Of a stretch of DNA of 64,000 nt, positions 1 through 10,345 are shown in pieces. Source of the DNA: Diphasiastrum complanatum (Eukaryota; Streptophyta; Lycopodiopsida; Lycopodiales; Lycopodiaceae); assembly GCA_029204225.1 (NCBI GenBank), contig CM055099.1, positions 39,341,192 through 39,405,191 on the forward strand, given 5' to 3'. A program made the position numbers and the translations under genes. The notes beneath the pieces are model-generated. The model worked only from the letters and a program-made list of their open reading frames with translations, was not told the DNA's origin and ran no database searches. Numbering within the stretch: the stretch's first letter is position 1; each line of letters opens with the position of its first letter.

Positions 1-179
1 GAGGGCTAACTTGTTAAAGACACCCAACCCCTTGGGTCCCACACCTAACTTGAAACTAGACATTGAACTGAGACTATTGACTTGACTAGTGACTCGTGGA
101 CCGCATGCATGTACCGTTGATTCTATCTACCAAGGAGAAGGTGGATGGTAGGGCACATGTGCATAGCTAGGATGGTGCT

Positions 180-1332
180 AGCTAGGGGCAGGAGAAGGAC
201 AAAATTGATGACAACAGTATGGGACGTCTTTAGGGTTGTAAGCTAGATCCTTCAGGAGGTATATTCTCATTTTGCTACTAGAATAGATCTTGTGTTAGTT
301 AAGTTGCATGTTATTTTGGGTTTGCCCAAGGATTTCCAGCTAGAGGTTAGGAGGTGGACAGTCCGAAGCAAAGGGTTTTCAGAGAAAGGAAAAGAAAAGG
401 TGAAGGATGCCATTGGAACCACTGATCAAAGAAACGACCCTCGGTGAACTCGGAGATCTGTTAGAGCCTTTACTCCCTGTCCCGGTTATTTACAGTTTTT
501 TAGAGACACATGTACGCTTTGTAATTACTGAAATGGCTTAAGTCACCGGCCTGTGGTGACCTTTTTGAGTAAATTGTAAATAAACTGTAATTAGTTGGCA
601 TTGGACCTCAAAGAGTCTTGCTTAGCTTTGGCATGGGCTACTGGGTCATTTATTAGGAGTGGTTGTAGGAGTTGACTAGTTAACAGGAGACGTTCATATG
701 CTCACTAGGATACTTGGTCCAGTGAATGAGTGACACATGTTAGGGTTGACCGGTCAAACATGACACGTGTCACATGCTCACTGGGATGGTCCAGTGTATG
801 AGTGACATGTCAGCCTACTCACTTGCCTGTGTGTCAGGGTACTGCCAAGTGGCAAGTGTCGACTGTGCATGGAATTGGCCATGTGTCGACGTTAGGAAAG
901 GTCAAGGTTAAGGGGTGCTTGAGGATTGTGCATAAGTGAACCTAGAGAGAGGCATTCCTCATCATAATCTATGCAGTAAAGGTTGGGAGGAGACAAGGCA
1001 GCGAGCTCCACCATGTTTCATGCTTCTGATGATTGTACATGCAGGGAAACCGATCGGGATCGAAGTTTCAGCTTGATGTGCACGGGATAAGCTAGGTTTT
1101 AAGTGCAGTTTCAGATGTGGAGTCTGACAAGATCTTTGCCAAGGCTAGGAGTGACAACCTATACTTTATTTGCATGGAGCTAGGACATGTTACAAAGGAC
1201 TGCCTGAACAAAAGGAAAAATGTTAAAGGGGCTTCGTTTAAGATGGGAGTTTATGCTGAGAATCAGCCAAGTTTTAGCCTCTTTTATACGATGGATCCTC
1301 GCCTCTCTGGGCTTAGTATGCTGTTGAGATGA
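180..1332 (+). pseudogene. decayed Ty3/gypsy gag relic
   Basis: Degenerate gag of a gypsy retroelement. Around 300-360 a frame reads LGLPKDFQLEVRRW, which resembles the capsid motif LGLPADYQNECRR in the gag relic at 1512-2250. At 1117-1332 an open stretch of 71 codons contains a damaged CCHC zinc knuckle (FICMELGHVTKDC) in which the first Cys is Tyr. The flanking residues (KARSDNL before, GASFK after) match the intact knuckle of the chromovirus at 4526-8511, so the two belong to one family. No single frame is open across the region and no LTR was found. Family assignment is good; boundaries are approximate. Confidence 0.6.
697..812. repeat. imperfect direct duplication, about 75-bp period
   Basis: The phrase atgctcactaggat..ggtccagtg.atgagtgacacatgt occurs at about 697-740 and again, slightly changed, at about 774-812. 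It lies inside the gag relic. Confidence 0.6.
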
Positions 1333-1511
1333 CACATTCTCTGCCTATCATTGTTGCCTGATTCTGATCTCCTAGCAGCATGCTATACATGCATGGTTGC
1401 TCAGTGACAATTACTTAAGGGAGGTGATGTCTTCACGCAACTATGTATTACGAACAGAGGTTGCATTCACGCTAGAAGGTGACTGCTAGTTTCCCTACTA
1501 TGTATAGCTAA

Positions 1512-2250
1512 TTAAATCCATGAGAATTTACAGACTGAGTACTGACTGCAGGTGCTGGTTGCCTGATTGCAAGTGATCATTTGAGTCAATAAGTGTAGAA
1601 ATCTGAATTTAAGTGTGGAATCATATGCTTTCGCAATCCAAAACGCATCCTTGAGGTTTTGAAGCACATTTCGCCGACATTCGTTCTGATAGTCGGCTGG
1701 CAAACCTAGGACAAACTGCCAAAGTGCCAACGTCACATCGAATGATGGAACGCTATTCCATAGGTCCATGAATTCCTGGATATAAGAGTCTAAACTCTTT
1801 GTACCCATCTTGCAGTTTACGAACTTCAGGTAGTAGTCCACGTCATCAGCAATTACGAAAGCTTTCTTGAAAACTTTTGCAAACGACTCCCAAGTAGTTG
1901 GCTTCACCGGTAAATCTCGCCACCACGATGACGTTTTGCCGTGTAAGAACAACACGACACTTTCAATTTTCTTCTCATCAGGAAGACCGTGCAGATTGAA
2001 CTAACTACTCCACTTGGCCAGCCAGTCCTCGACGACCTCAGGTTTCTTCTCCTTCTCGCCCGCATAAACCTCCGGTTGAAAACTTGGGTGAAGACATCAA
2101 TTTGACTTGATTCAACAAAACCTCCATTTGCTGATCTCTCATCTGATTACGATTATTCATATCATTGAGTGCTGTAGTCACCTGCTGACAAATCACCATA
2201 TAAGATGGCGCACCTGGATTTGCAGCTTGATTTGAAGTTTCTTTGGCCAT
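1512..2250 (-). pseudogene. broken Ty3/gypsy gag (capsid part)
   Basis: Two open stretches on the minus strand form one interrupted gag. The N-terminal part (2250 to 2038) starts MAKETSNQAANPG and is rich in Gln, Asn and Met. The capsid part (1955 to 1512) carries typical retrotransposon-gag sequence: a WW-containing segment (KTSSWWRDLP), SYIQEFMDLWNSVP and LGLPADYQNECRR. The gap between them contains stops and frame changes. No zinc knuckle follows; the coding ends near 1512. Known family: Retrotrans_gag of plant gypsy elements. Inferred: a truncated copy. No LTR or primer site was recognised upstream in 2251-2600. Confidence 0.7.
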
Positions 2251-3389
2251 CTCGATTGGAAATTACTAAATTTAATTAATATCAGATAAACTCATAGTGA
2301 AGTACCGTTGACCAAAAACTGACTGAAATTGACTCCAGTATGGTCAAATTACTATTTTTAGTCAATTTCATAGATATTACAAGAAACTGGAAAAAGCTAA
2401 AAATTTTGAGTTTTCGCACTTTTATTTTTTTTAAAAATTTTTACGTTTTCTAAAAATTCATAAAAAATCACTGTCAGTTATCAAGCAATCGAAATTGAAA
2501 ATTCGATTCAGTGTTTGATTCTTAATTTTACTTGATTAATGTCCCTCAGGCATGCAAGACATGCGACATTAAACTAATTTTTTACATTTACGGAATTTTA
2601 TTAAAAAAAAAAATCCAGATTTGTATCTAATCGTTAGAGTACATGCGTATGACCACTCAAAACAGATCTAAACTACTCATGCATGTCAGAATCACTCTGA
2701 GAATCCACATGCAGACATTCCATGCAAGCACAGTACCTCAAAATAGGAAATTATCATGCATGCATGCAATCAGAATAATTGGAAATTTTACCAATTTTGT
2801 TCACAAAATTGCAAAACTTCAGATGATCATATCTTTGGCTACAGGACACCAAATTGGGTGTTGTAAAGCTCAGTACAGAGGGAGACCTAGTGAACAAGAC
2901 ACTTGCCATGTCAGCCTGCCACCTAGGATTCACACGTGCGAGTTCAGAACAGCCAATTAACCAGTAGGAGGGCGCACTTTTTCTAGGCCAATATGTCTAA
3001 AAACTTGCAAACACTTAACCAAGCCTAAAGTGATGATCCCAACAGTCTTAAATGGTCTCAAAGAGTTCCATGGAGCCTTCATACAGATCCTATGAAGCAG
3101 TATGGGCTGAGAACCATGAATTCTTGATTTCTAGAAGTCAAAATTGCTACAAACTTGATGGAATTGAAACATAAGCCTCTACCCATCAATTTACAGGTAT
3201 GATAGCTTGTTGGGAAGGTAAAAAATTGGTCAATTTTTGTCAATTTTTGACTTCCTACAAACCCAATTGCTGGAATTCTTGGCTCTATTTTCTAGGACAG
3301 CTTCAAAAGACTATGATTCATCTTTTCCCAGCTTCAATTGATGTTCAACAACCTCCTACCATCCAATTTTATAATCTGATGAATTGCAA
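2251..3389. other. AT-rich stretch without recognisable gene
   Basis: Only short chance open frames are present. The DNA is AT-rich with homopolymer runs near 2420-2620 and a short atgcatgcatgc run near 2757. It is probably untranslated or decayed retroelement DNA belonging to the flanking relics, but nothing in it can be assigned. Confidence 0.5.
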
Positions 3390-3886
3390 GTTAGCTCACT
3401 CACGAATGGACCCAGGACTCAGATTGTCGAAGGACCAATGTCCTCAGACAAAAGAAGAGAAGGAGCAGATGTGAGAGTACCCATACCAATTAATAATAGG
3501 TTCTCTCATGTATGCAATGATCTGTACCAGACTAGACATAGCTTTTGCAGTTAGTTCCTTAAACTAGTACATGACTAATTCGGGTATTACACATTGGAAG
3601 GCTCTTATCAGAGTTATGAGATACATTCGAGCTACGATGGACCAAATGCATATGTTATGGAGCAATCAACAACGACAAACTCAACACCGCTTCAAATGGA
3701 AGTTGAGCTGGAGATGCAGACACTTGTATATTCACACCTGGATTTACATTCTTCCTCAAGAATGGTCCAATCTCATGGAACAGTTGCAAGCAAACCTCAT
3801 TAGCTCTATCTTCGAATGCACACAAAAGATTTTGTGCAAAGCTAAGTTTAATTTAAAGGTCAAGGCATTCATGGATTAAGGGGGAG
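3390..3886 (+). pseudogene. Ty1/copia RT/RNase H 3' fragment
   Basis: Tail of a copia pol gene. The plus strand reads LSKDQCPQTKEEKEQM, a stop, then VPYQLIIGSLMYAMICTRLD and, after another stop, THWKALIRVMRYIRAT. These are the copia signature blocks just before RNase H (compare LVGSLIYLTTTRPDIAYAV and HWKAAKRILRYVRGT in the copia element at 16171-20640). The D of RPD is kept, but P is changed to L. Beyond 3650 the frame is not recognisable. A polypurine tract (taagggggag, about 3877-3886) lies directly before the LTR at 3887. The upstream four fifths of the element are missing. Confidence 0.75.
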
Positions 3887-4467
3887 TGTTAGATTATTAT
3901 CCTTATAATTCCACTATTAATCTATATCCATTTCTTTATCTAGTTTCTGCATATTTACTCGTGTTATCGCACAGTCTGCAGAAATACACGAGAATTGGCA
4001 ACAGGTGGGTCGACAATGGCAACGACAATCATAGAGCGACTATCGAAGGTCGACAAATATTTGTTGAAGGATAACAGATCGTGTTATCACTTGTTTTGAA
4101 GCTAACGACTTCTCTAACCATTGTTAGCAAAGTAATTACCGTGTAACGTAACTGGACAAGTGACAACCCATTATGGCTAAGTGCCAATTACGATCAACGG
4201 CCAGACAACTGTCTTGAAACGTCATTTGGATAAGCCCAAATGACATTCCTAACTAGTATAAATAGCTGATCATTTTTTCAAGTCAAATGAATCAAGTCAA
4301 TTAGTCAATTGATCATAGAGTATTGTTGAAGCACTGCAGAAGTGTATTACATGGAGACGATCAATGATTCGGAGTTAGTTTTGAGTACGCGGTTGCATTC
4401 GCTGTTGTCTTGTGCTTGCTATTCATCTGATTTGTACATGATGTTGCTTACTGAATTCAATCCTACA
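3887..4467 (+). repeat. 3' LTR of the copia fragment
   Basis: The repeat starts TGTTAGATT directly after the polypurine tract and is taken to end AATCCTACA at 4467, giving near-matching inverted termini (TGTTAGATT against TGTAGGATT). A TATA box (TATAAATAG) sits at 4257-4265, a normal place for the U3/R junction. The end is supported by what follows: from 4468 the minus strand reads as non-LTR reverse transcriptase, the DNA the copia entered. There is no second LTR copy in the window to fix the ends by comparison. Confidence 0.6.
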
Positions 4468-4525
4468 GTTTATTACCGCCTCGAGCTCATCAATCTAAAG
4501 GCCAAATACGGTGGGAGTGAGTTGC
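4468..4525 (-). pseudogene. non-LTR reverse transcriptase, downstream half
   Basis: On the minus strand this short piece reads QLTPTVFGL, a stop, IDELEAVIN. It matches the non-LTR RT block usually written PLSPTLFGLYIDELE. It continues in frame from GVKLEW at 8512-8530 once the 4-kb gypsy element between them is removed together with one copy of the 5-bp target duplication. It is cut off at 4467 by the copia LTR. The stop replaces the Tyr of LYID. Confidence 0.7.
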
Positions 4526-4973
4526 TGTTACAAACTTACTTACTGCAAACCTCCAGGTGCCGGTTAACCACAAGAGACCGAACGATTCACGTTCCACCCC
4601 GCCATAGGACCTAATCCGGGTCCACCCACCGTGCCCTGGCCTATGACCGAATCAAGCTGGATCCGACCTCCATCCCAGACGGCGTCCCATACCACCGCCT
4701 AGGCTCTCAGCCATCTCCTGCCTCACGCTAACAATACATCCTGGCCGTGCACACGCTCTCCATCCACCTCCTCCTAGGTAGATAGAATGGATGGCCAAGG
4801 AGTCCTCCTCCCCTTGTATACCTCCAAGGAGAGAGACTCTAAGCCATGTGCACTCCTGGATCATGACACGTGACAACCATGTAGGTTCACGAGTCACCGG
4901 TCAAGTCTACAGGCCTAGTCATCGTCCAGTCTCAAGTCTGGGTTTGGGACCCAAGGGAGTTGGGTCCCTAACA
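4526..4973 (-). repeat. chromovirus 3' LTR
   Basis: 448 bp, nearly identical to 8074-8511. It carries an extra 10 bp (acaagagacc) at about 4570-4579 that the other LTR lacks. The termini are TGTTACAAAC on the left and CCCTAACA on the right as read on the plus strand. Confidence 0.92.
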
Positions 4974-4987
4974 TTCCCTCTTCCTTA
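4974..4987 (-). other. polypurine tract of the chromovirus
   Basis: Read on the minus strand the bases before the 3' LTR are AAGGAAGAGGGAA, the expected plus-strand priming tract directly next to the LTR. Confidence 0.75.
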
Positions 4988-5000
4988 AAAAATTCCTTAT

Positions 5001-5210
5001 CTAAGGAAGGAATCTAGGGAATCTCAGTTTAAGGTCATGTTCCTTCTCCCACATATCATCGTCCTCGGAAATTCCTTTCCAACGAACCAAGTACTCAGTT
5101 ACCTGCCGGTTTCTGAGCCCACGTTGACGTACATCAACAATGGCCTGTGGTTCAATAGGTACAAAGGATGATAGGTCCTCCAACTGAACTAAATCCTCCT
5201 GAGGCATCAA
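5001..5210 (-). pseudogene. chromodomain (C-terminal targeting domain of integrase)
   Basis: The minus strand reads a chromodomain core, with YLVRWKGISEDDDMWEKE as its clearest block (family pattern YLVKWKG.....TWE). Chromodomains at the integrase C terminus bind modified histone tails and direct chromovirus insertion. Here the domain is out of frame with the integrase by a small shift near 5213, and the W in the TWE position follows an M instead of a T. It would have been the last part of the pol polyprotein; the stop is about 15 bp from the polypurine tract. Confidence 0.8.
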
Positions 5211-5211
5211 G

Positions 5212-6264
5212 TCATTGTTTATTTAAACGACTAATGTGAGAAACTGGATGTACCTTAACACCTTGAGGAAGTTCCAGCTGGTACGCATTCCGATGGAGTT
5301 TCTTTACTATACGGAATGGCCCTGTGTAACGAGGAGACAACTTAGGACATTTTCCAGTCTCTTTTGGAATTCTAAGATATACCCAAGCCCCCTCCTCATA
5401 GACCCTAGGTTGTCGCTTCTGATTAGCGTAAAACTGGGCTCTATCTTGAGCCGTTTTTACGTTTTCGCGAGCAACAAGCAACATTTCTTGCATATCATGT
5501 AGGAAATATACTGCTGCTTTAACCTTGAGGCCTTTGAGGCCCACTGAAATGGGAGCCCTAGGCTGGAAACCATACATCAGAGAAAATGGACTAAAGCCTG
5601 TCGCTGAGTGCTTTGCGCTATTACACGCAAACTCAATCATTGGAAGGTACCTTTTCCAATCCGACTGTCTTCTGGAAACATATGCCCGAAGCATATCTTC
5701 CATAGACTGGTTTGTCCTCTCTGTCTGACCATCTGATTCAGGATGATCTGATGACCCCAAACTTAGAGTGGTCTCTAATTTCTCAAAGACCGCTTGCCAG
5801 AATTTGCTAGTGAACTTTGGATCTCGATCACTAACAATGTCATTCGGCAAACCAAACAACCTGAACAACTTTTCCACGAAAAGCTGTGCAAGTTCAGAAG
5901 CTTTGACAGTTTGCTTGGTTGGTATGAACTGTGCCATTTTAGTTAACCTGTCAACTATTACCCAAATGGCATCATTTTGCTTCCCCGTCCGAGGTAGCCC
6001 AGCCACAAAGTCCATGGAAATACTTTCCCACTTTCTTTCGGGAATTTCCAAGGGCATTAACAAACCAGCTGCCTTAAGTCTTTCAGCTTTGTTAACTTGG
6101 CATTGCGCACACCTGCGAACATATGCCTCCACTTGACTTTTTAAATTTGGCCAGTAAAAGTTCCTTTTTACTAAGTCAAGCGTCCTTTGAGCGCCATGGT
6201 GCCCTGCACACGGGCTGTTATATTTCATCGTTAAATTCTTGTCTAAGTTTCCTAAAAATTTCAC
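5212..6264 (-). pseudogene. Ty3/gypsy integrase
   Basis: About 350 codons open on the minus strand. Order: zinc-binding region (AGHHGAQRTL, then CAQCQ), catalytic core, and the C-terminal GPF/Y-like segment (YTGPFRIVKKL, HPVSHISRLNK). All three catalytic residues are visible: D in SMDFVAGLP, D in VSDRDPKFTS, E in SDGQTERTNQ. The first His of the zinc site, expected just before SPCAGH, appears as Asn or Tyr (KYNSPCAGH). The frame joins the upstream linker (6218-6496) only through a frameshift near 6220-6235, so this copy cannot make a full polyprotein. Length and motif order are normal for a plant chromovirus. Confidence 0.9.
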
Positions 6265-6496
6265 CTTCCGTCGAGTTTTCTTGTTTTAGGTTGTTAGACA
6301 TTAATTCCATTTGGAGATTGTAAAATTGCAAACTACGTTCTTCATGGTAAGTAAAATCCTTTAACCAACACAAATAAGAATCGCAATCCACAATATCCAT
6401 ACATTTAACAGTTTCCAAAGTAGAAAGCATATACGGAGTAGAAATATCAACATTTCCATTCAATTCTATGAGTGAGCCGTTATGTAAGAACGACAA
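6218..6496 (-). pseudogene. pol linker spanning the RT/RNase H deletion
   Basis: A 92-codon stretch in the same frame as the protease above it, after a single stop. Its first part (FLHNGSLIELNG) looks like the usual segment after gypsy protease. Its last part (FRKLRQEFNDE) looks like the start of the integrase zinc domain. The roughly 450 residues of RT and RNase H that should lie between are absent, so the deletion junction falls inside this stretch, probably between about 6250 and 6460. Confidence 0.6.
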
Positions 6497-6502
6497 ACTG
6501 TG

Positions 6503-7270
6503 TTATACATAGTTTTTCTTCATAGACTCGTTCCTCTCATAGAACCATTCTTTACCAAGTATAACATCTACCCTATCTAGATTCATATTATGAAAGTCTA
6601 ATTTATCTTTATAGGCTTGAATCTCTATTGGTAGACGTGGGACTATCCGGTTCCAAACTTGGCTTTCTGCTCCAGTTGCCAGCTTCACTGTGTATCGGTG
6701 GTCACTTTGCCTTGTTTCCACCTTTAGCTTCTGCAACAAATTAGCGTTAATAAAATTATGTGTGGAACCATCGTCAAATAAAACAGTTACGGCTTGGCCA
6801 CCCACAACTCCCTTCATCCGAATGAGGTCATGAGGGCCAAAAACAGCCGTATTAAAACAACAATGCTCACACATTGAATTATCAGCAAAGGAAAGATCTA
6901 CACTAGATATGCTAGAGTTACCTCGCGTCTTAAAAGATGCCCCTTTAGCTTTCCGTTTCTTTGGACATTCCTTTGCGACATGACCTGGTTCCATGCAATT
7001 AAAGCATAGATTGTCGATTCTAGCTTTCATGAAGGTTTCCTGGTCCAAGGTAGATCTTTTCTTCGATTTCCCTGAACCTGAAGCCCCTTCCTTTGCCTTA
7101 TCTTTCGATTTCTTTGGAAAGAAAGGCCTCTTACCCTTTACGTCGGGCAAGACACCAGTCTCAGGCTTAGCCATCGTACGAGTATCATCATAGATTATGG
7201 TGAAGCGAACAACATCCTCGAGGGTAAGAGGCTGGTTCCTCTTGACCTCTAGCTGGTAGTGAAGAGAATC
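6503..7270 (-). pseudogene. gag C terminus with CCHC knuckle, plus aspartic protease
   Basis: Open from about 7270 (LHYQLEVKRNQPLTLEDVV, the end of the capsid) through MAKPET at 7174 and onward. A CCHC knuckle, CFNCMEPGHVAKEC, lies in a Lys/Gly-rich basic stretch. A retropepsin follows: VLFDDGSTHNFIN as the active-site loop and DVILGKEWFYERN as the C-terminal ILG motif. The active site reads D-D-G where relatives have D-[ST]-G. The reading frame ends at a TAA near 6503 and then continues in the same frame into the linker, so gag and pol appear to have been one frame. Confidence 0.85.
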
Positions 7271-8058
7271 AAAAGCTACTCAAGGAAGGTAGATACAAGA
7301 CTACTCTTGCTGTCTCTTCACAAACCAAATGGTATTGTCCATGGCTGCCAAGAGGAATAAGAGAAAGCAAAGAGAAGGATGCACCACCATCTCCACCTCT
7401 TTTCACCCAAAACAAATGCATGGAAGAGGCATACGTCCCTCTTCATGCCATCCTACCATCTGCCAAGTGGCCTTGCCTTGCCACCTAGCCTCCACCTCAG
7501 CCTTTTGGCCTTCTCCCCTTTTATCTCTAGTTTTCCTTCCACCTGTCCATCGCTGGCAGACAACAATAGGAAGAGGAAAACTTGTATAGATTTTCAGGGA
7601 GGGCCCCGATTTTCTCAGATGAGGATCTGACATACATCGCAATAGGAGGGCGCTACCAGCTGCCACGTCTCTTGGCCCATAAGATGCCACGTGGCAGGTT
7701 TTCTTAATGCTTTTTGGTCACTCCCGCTGGTCAAACAACGATGGAAGGAAATCACGTTTTTGTTTAAAGCTGAGGAGGGCCCCATCGCGACTAGGAATTC
7801 AGAATTCCTGAGCGGATTTTCTAATAGGAAGGACCGCCACCTGTCCCCCCTTGGACAGTGCCACGTGGCAGGTCCTCCTTAGGGCCCCAACCATTTTTTT
7901 TAAAACTTTTACTTGAATTTTTCAAAAAAAATAGCGGAAGGAAGAATAGAAAAAGATGCATAAAAAATGCGTTTCAAACCCGATTTGAAATCCTTTAGAA
8001 GCGCCAAAACTTACAAGAGAAACTCTACGGATTACCGCACCTGCTTTCAGCATGCAGT
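7271..8058 (-). other. chromovirus leader; most of gag missing
   Basis: Between the primer site and the gag tail there is no gag-like coding. The stretch holds two similar segments containing gccacgtggcaggt (about 7687 and 7862) and GC-richer DNA. Either gag was deleted or unrelated DNA was captured here. Confidence 0.5.
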
Positions 8059-8071
8059 GGCTCTAATACCA
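8059..8071 (-). other. primer-binding site (initiator tRNA-Met type)
   Basis: The minus strand reads TGGTATTAGAGCC two bases inside the 5' LTR. It is one change from TGGTATCAGAGCC, the common plant retrotransposon site complementary to the initiator Met tRNA 3' end. Confidence 0.85.
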
Positions 8072-8073
8072 TA

Positions 8074-8511
8074 TGTTACAAACTTACTTACTGCAAACCT
8101 CCAGGTGCCGGTTAACCGAACGATTCACGTTCCACCCCGCCATAGGACCTAATCCGGGTCCACCCACCGTGCCTTGGCCTGTGACCGTATCAAGTTGGCT
8201 CCGACCTCCATCCCAGACGGTGTCCCATACCACCGCCTAGGCTCTTAGCCATCTCCTGCCTCACGCTAGCAATACATTCTGGCCGTGCACACGCTCTCCA
8301 TCCACCTCCTCCTAGGTAGATAGAATGGATGGCCAATGAGTCCTCCTCCCCTTGTATACCTCCAAGGAGAGAGACTCCAAGCCATGTGCACTCCTGGATC
8401 ATGACACGTGGCAACCATGCAAGTTCACGAGTCACCGGTCAAGTCTACAGGCCCAGTCATCGTCCAGTCTCAAGTCTGGGTTTGGGACCCAAGGGAGTTG
8501 GGTCCCTAACA
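8074..8511 (-). repeat. chromovirus 5' LTR
   Basis: 438 bp, the partner of 4526-4973. The right flank tttgc is the second copy of the target duplication. Confidence 0.92.
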
Positions 8512-8760
8512 TTTGCCATTCTAGCTTCACTCCCTGTAGTGCCAATGACCACATTTGAAGTGCTCACATGTGATCTGAGACATCTCACTACTCTCTCATA
8601 ATGTTATTTGGTGAATAATAAAGATTTCTTAGTGTGTGGATAAGCATGCAACAAGATACATGATTGAAAGCTCTCTCAAAATCAACAAAGTAACAATATA
8701 CTTGTTTCTTCCTTAACATAGTAAAAACTGGTCTTATCATATTAAGTGCATGCTAATCCC
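8512..8760 (-). pseudogene. non-LTR reverse transcriptase, upstream half
   Basis: The minus strand reads VYCYFVDFERAFNHV at about 8670-8720, the A motif of non-LTR reverse transcriptases (family pattern FVDF.KAFD.V). Next comes a frame-shifted YERVVRCLRSHVSTSN (pattern MYERV...RT..G), then GVKLEW at the left edge, the start of the GVKQGCPLSPTLFG block. That block is completed at 4468-4525 on the far side of the chromovirus. Several stops and at least two frame changes show it is dead. Earlier RT regions (8760-8900) are too decayed to read. Confidence 0.7.
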
Positions 8761-9465
8761 ATCTAAAGAGATGACATGACTCGATGGTTATCTGATTTGT
8801 TGTTCGACAATAAGCGCAAATGGTTGTAGATTTGGCTTATTGCCAAAATATGACCTTAGACACAGCCCTAAGGATCATTTGAGTTGTCGAAGCGTAGTGA
8901 AAGTTTTCATTGACCATGTCCTTGGCTTGTCTTCTGGGTCATATTAAGGTCTACTCATAGGATACTGATATAATCCCATGTCTTTTTATTTTACCCACTG
9001 ATCCTTATGGATTTAGATAAAATATTTTCTCTCAACCTATGTACAACTCTTTGTACTTAGAAACACCTTATTTGTTAAAACTGGCTGGATTTTGTGAAAG
9101 TTTAGGAAATTGATCCTAACTTCTTTGCTGACATAGAAAATAATTGAGCTAATAAACCATTCTAATGTCTGTAAAATGGTTTACTTCAGACATACTATTC
9201 CTGAGTAAGTCATTTGATCTTCTTAAACTACCAATCCAGCATATTAAGCATGCAAATTACAATCTTGCAAGAAAACTGGCTGCATTCAACTTTAAACAAA
9301 TCGAAAGAATGCTTTTTAAGGGACAATAAACCCAATACTTGAAATCTTGCAAAGAAAAACTATTCTCTTTCAACACTTTAAAACTAATCCAACCCCTTAA
9401 CTTTGCAAGGGAATCTGGTTCATATTCACTACTTGCTGAAAGAAGTTTGTAGGATGTTGGTATTT
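8761..9465. other. AT-rich stretch without recognisable gene
   Basis: Nothing could be assigned. The part next to 8760 may be decayed 5' sequence of the non-LTR element. Confidence 0.4.
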
Positions 9466-10345
9466 CTATCCTTTTTTATCATTTTTAATAAATGGCCCCT
9501 TGGGACACTGTCTGACTGTGTGACCCTTGTCGATACATACAAAGCACAAACGTTCTTGTTTGGCTTTCTTGAAATCCTCTAGTTTCAAGGGCTGGATGAG
9601 TGATGGATGTTTTAGAGGAGCATCATTTTAAAATTGGAAACCTTTCTGAGAAGGCTGCTCAAAAGAAGATTGTTGTTTCGCTTTCTTCCTGCCCACTGAA
9701 TCAGCATAGATTTGGGCATATCTTAGAGCTTGCTCTAACCCAGGCTCTATCAAGTTCATTTTCAGGTAGAAACTCTCGTAGGAAGGCCTCTTCAAAAGCC
9801 TTCCATGATCGGGGGGTCTGCCTGGTCTCCTGGAGGTTTAACCACCACTTTTAGGCCATGGTTCCTAGGGAAAGGCTAGCTTCGATTGCTTGCAAATGGT
9901 CAGGGGTCTGTTTAAAAGCATGAATGTTCTTCCATTTGTTGAGGAAGGGCGTTTCTATCCTTCTCTTCCCCATTAAAAGTAGGAGGTTTTAAATCTTTAA
10001 ACAAACTGGGATGAGACCGATTGGGCTCACCCGATATTGATGGAAGTGGTGAAGGGGACAGTTGAGAAGTGGAAGGGAGGCTTCCTTTCGCGGAACTCAG
10101 AATTAAACCTTTGAGCTCGGCAAACGAGTCTTCCATACGAGACTAGAAATTGGCTAAAGCCAGTTTCAACTCGTCCACTTCTGTTCCCAGCTGGAGATGG
10201 TAACCAAATCGTTGAGATCCTTGACGAATTGCTCTTGCTTTTCCACTTCCATAGGTTCTTTCCCTTTATTGAACTCCAAGGCTTCTGTTTCCAATTCGTC
10301 GATGCCTCTCTCCGAGGGTTGATCAAGTCCCTGAGGAGTGGTCAT
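9466..10345 (-). pseudogene. second Ty3/gypsy gag, frameshifted
   Basis: Starts at an ATG at 10345 (MTTPQGLDQPSERG) and ends at a stop at 9466-9468. Readable blocks in order: an acidic N-terminal region (LAEL-type helices, MEDSFAELKGLILSS), PPTFNGEEKDRNAL, RSWKAFEEAFLREFLPENE and LRYAQIYADSVGRKK (capsid), then a CCHC knuckle, CFVCIDKGHTVRQC. At least three frameshifts and several stops separate the blocks. It is a different gag family from the chromovirus at 4526-8511. No protease or pol follows, so the element is truncated on its 3' side. Confidence 0.75.

Larger units (their letters stand above)
4526..8511 (-). mobile_element. Ty3/gypsy chromovirus with RT/RNase H deleted
   Basis: A 3,986-bp LTR retrotransposon, complete at both ends. 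LTRs of 448 and 438 bp begin TGTTA and end TAACA. The primer site is at 8059-8071 and the polypurine tract at 4974-4987. The flanks are gttgc on the left and tttgc on the right, a 5-bp target duplication with one change. Minus-strand coding order is gag tail with CCHC, aspartic protease, a linker, integrase, chromodomain. The order integrase-then-chromodomain identifies a chromovirus. RT, RNase H and the N-terminal part of gag are absent, so any movement must have depended on a relative. The LTRs differ at about 15 of 438 positions by eye plus one 10-bp indel, so the insertion is fairly recent relative to the rest of the window. Confidence 0.9.
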
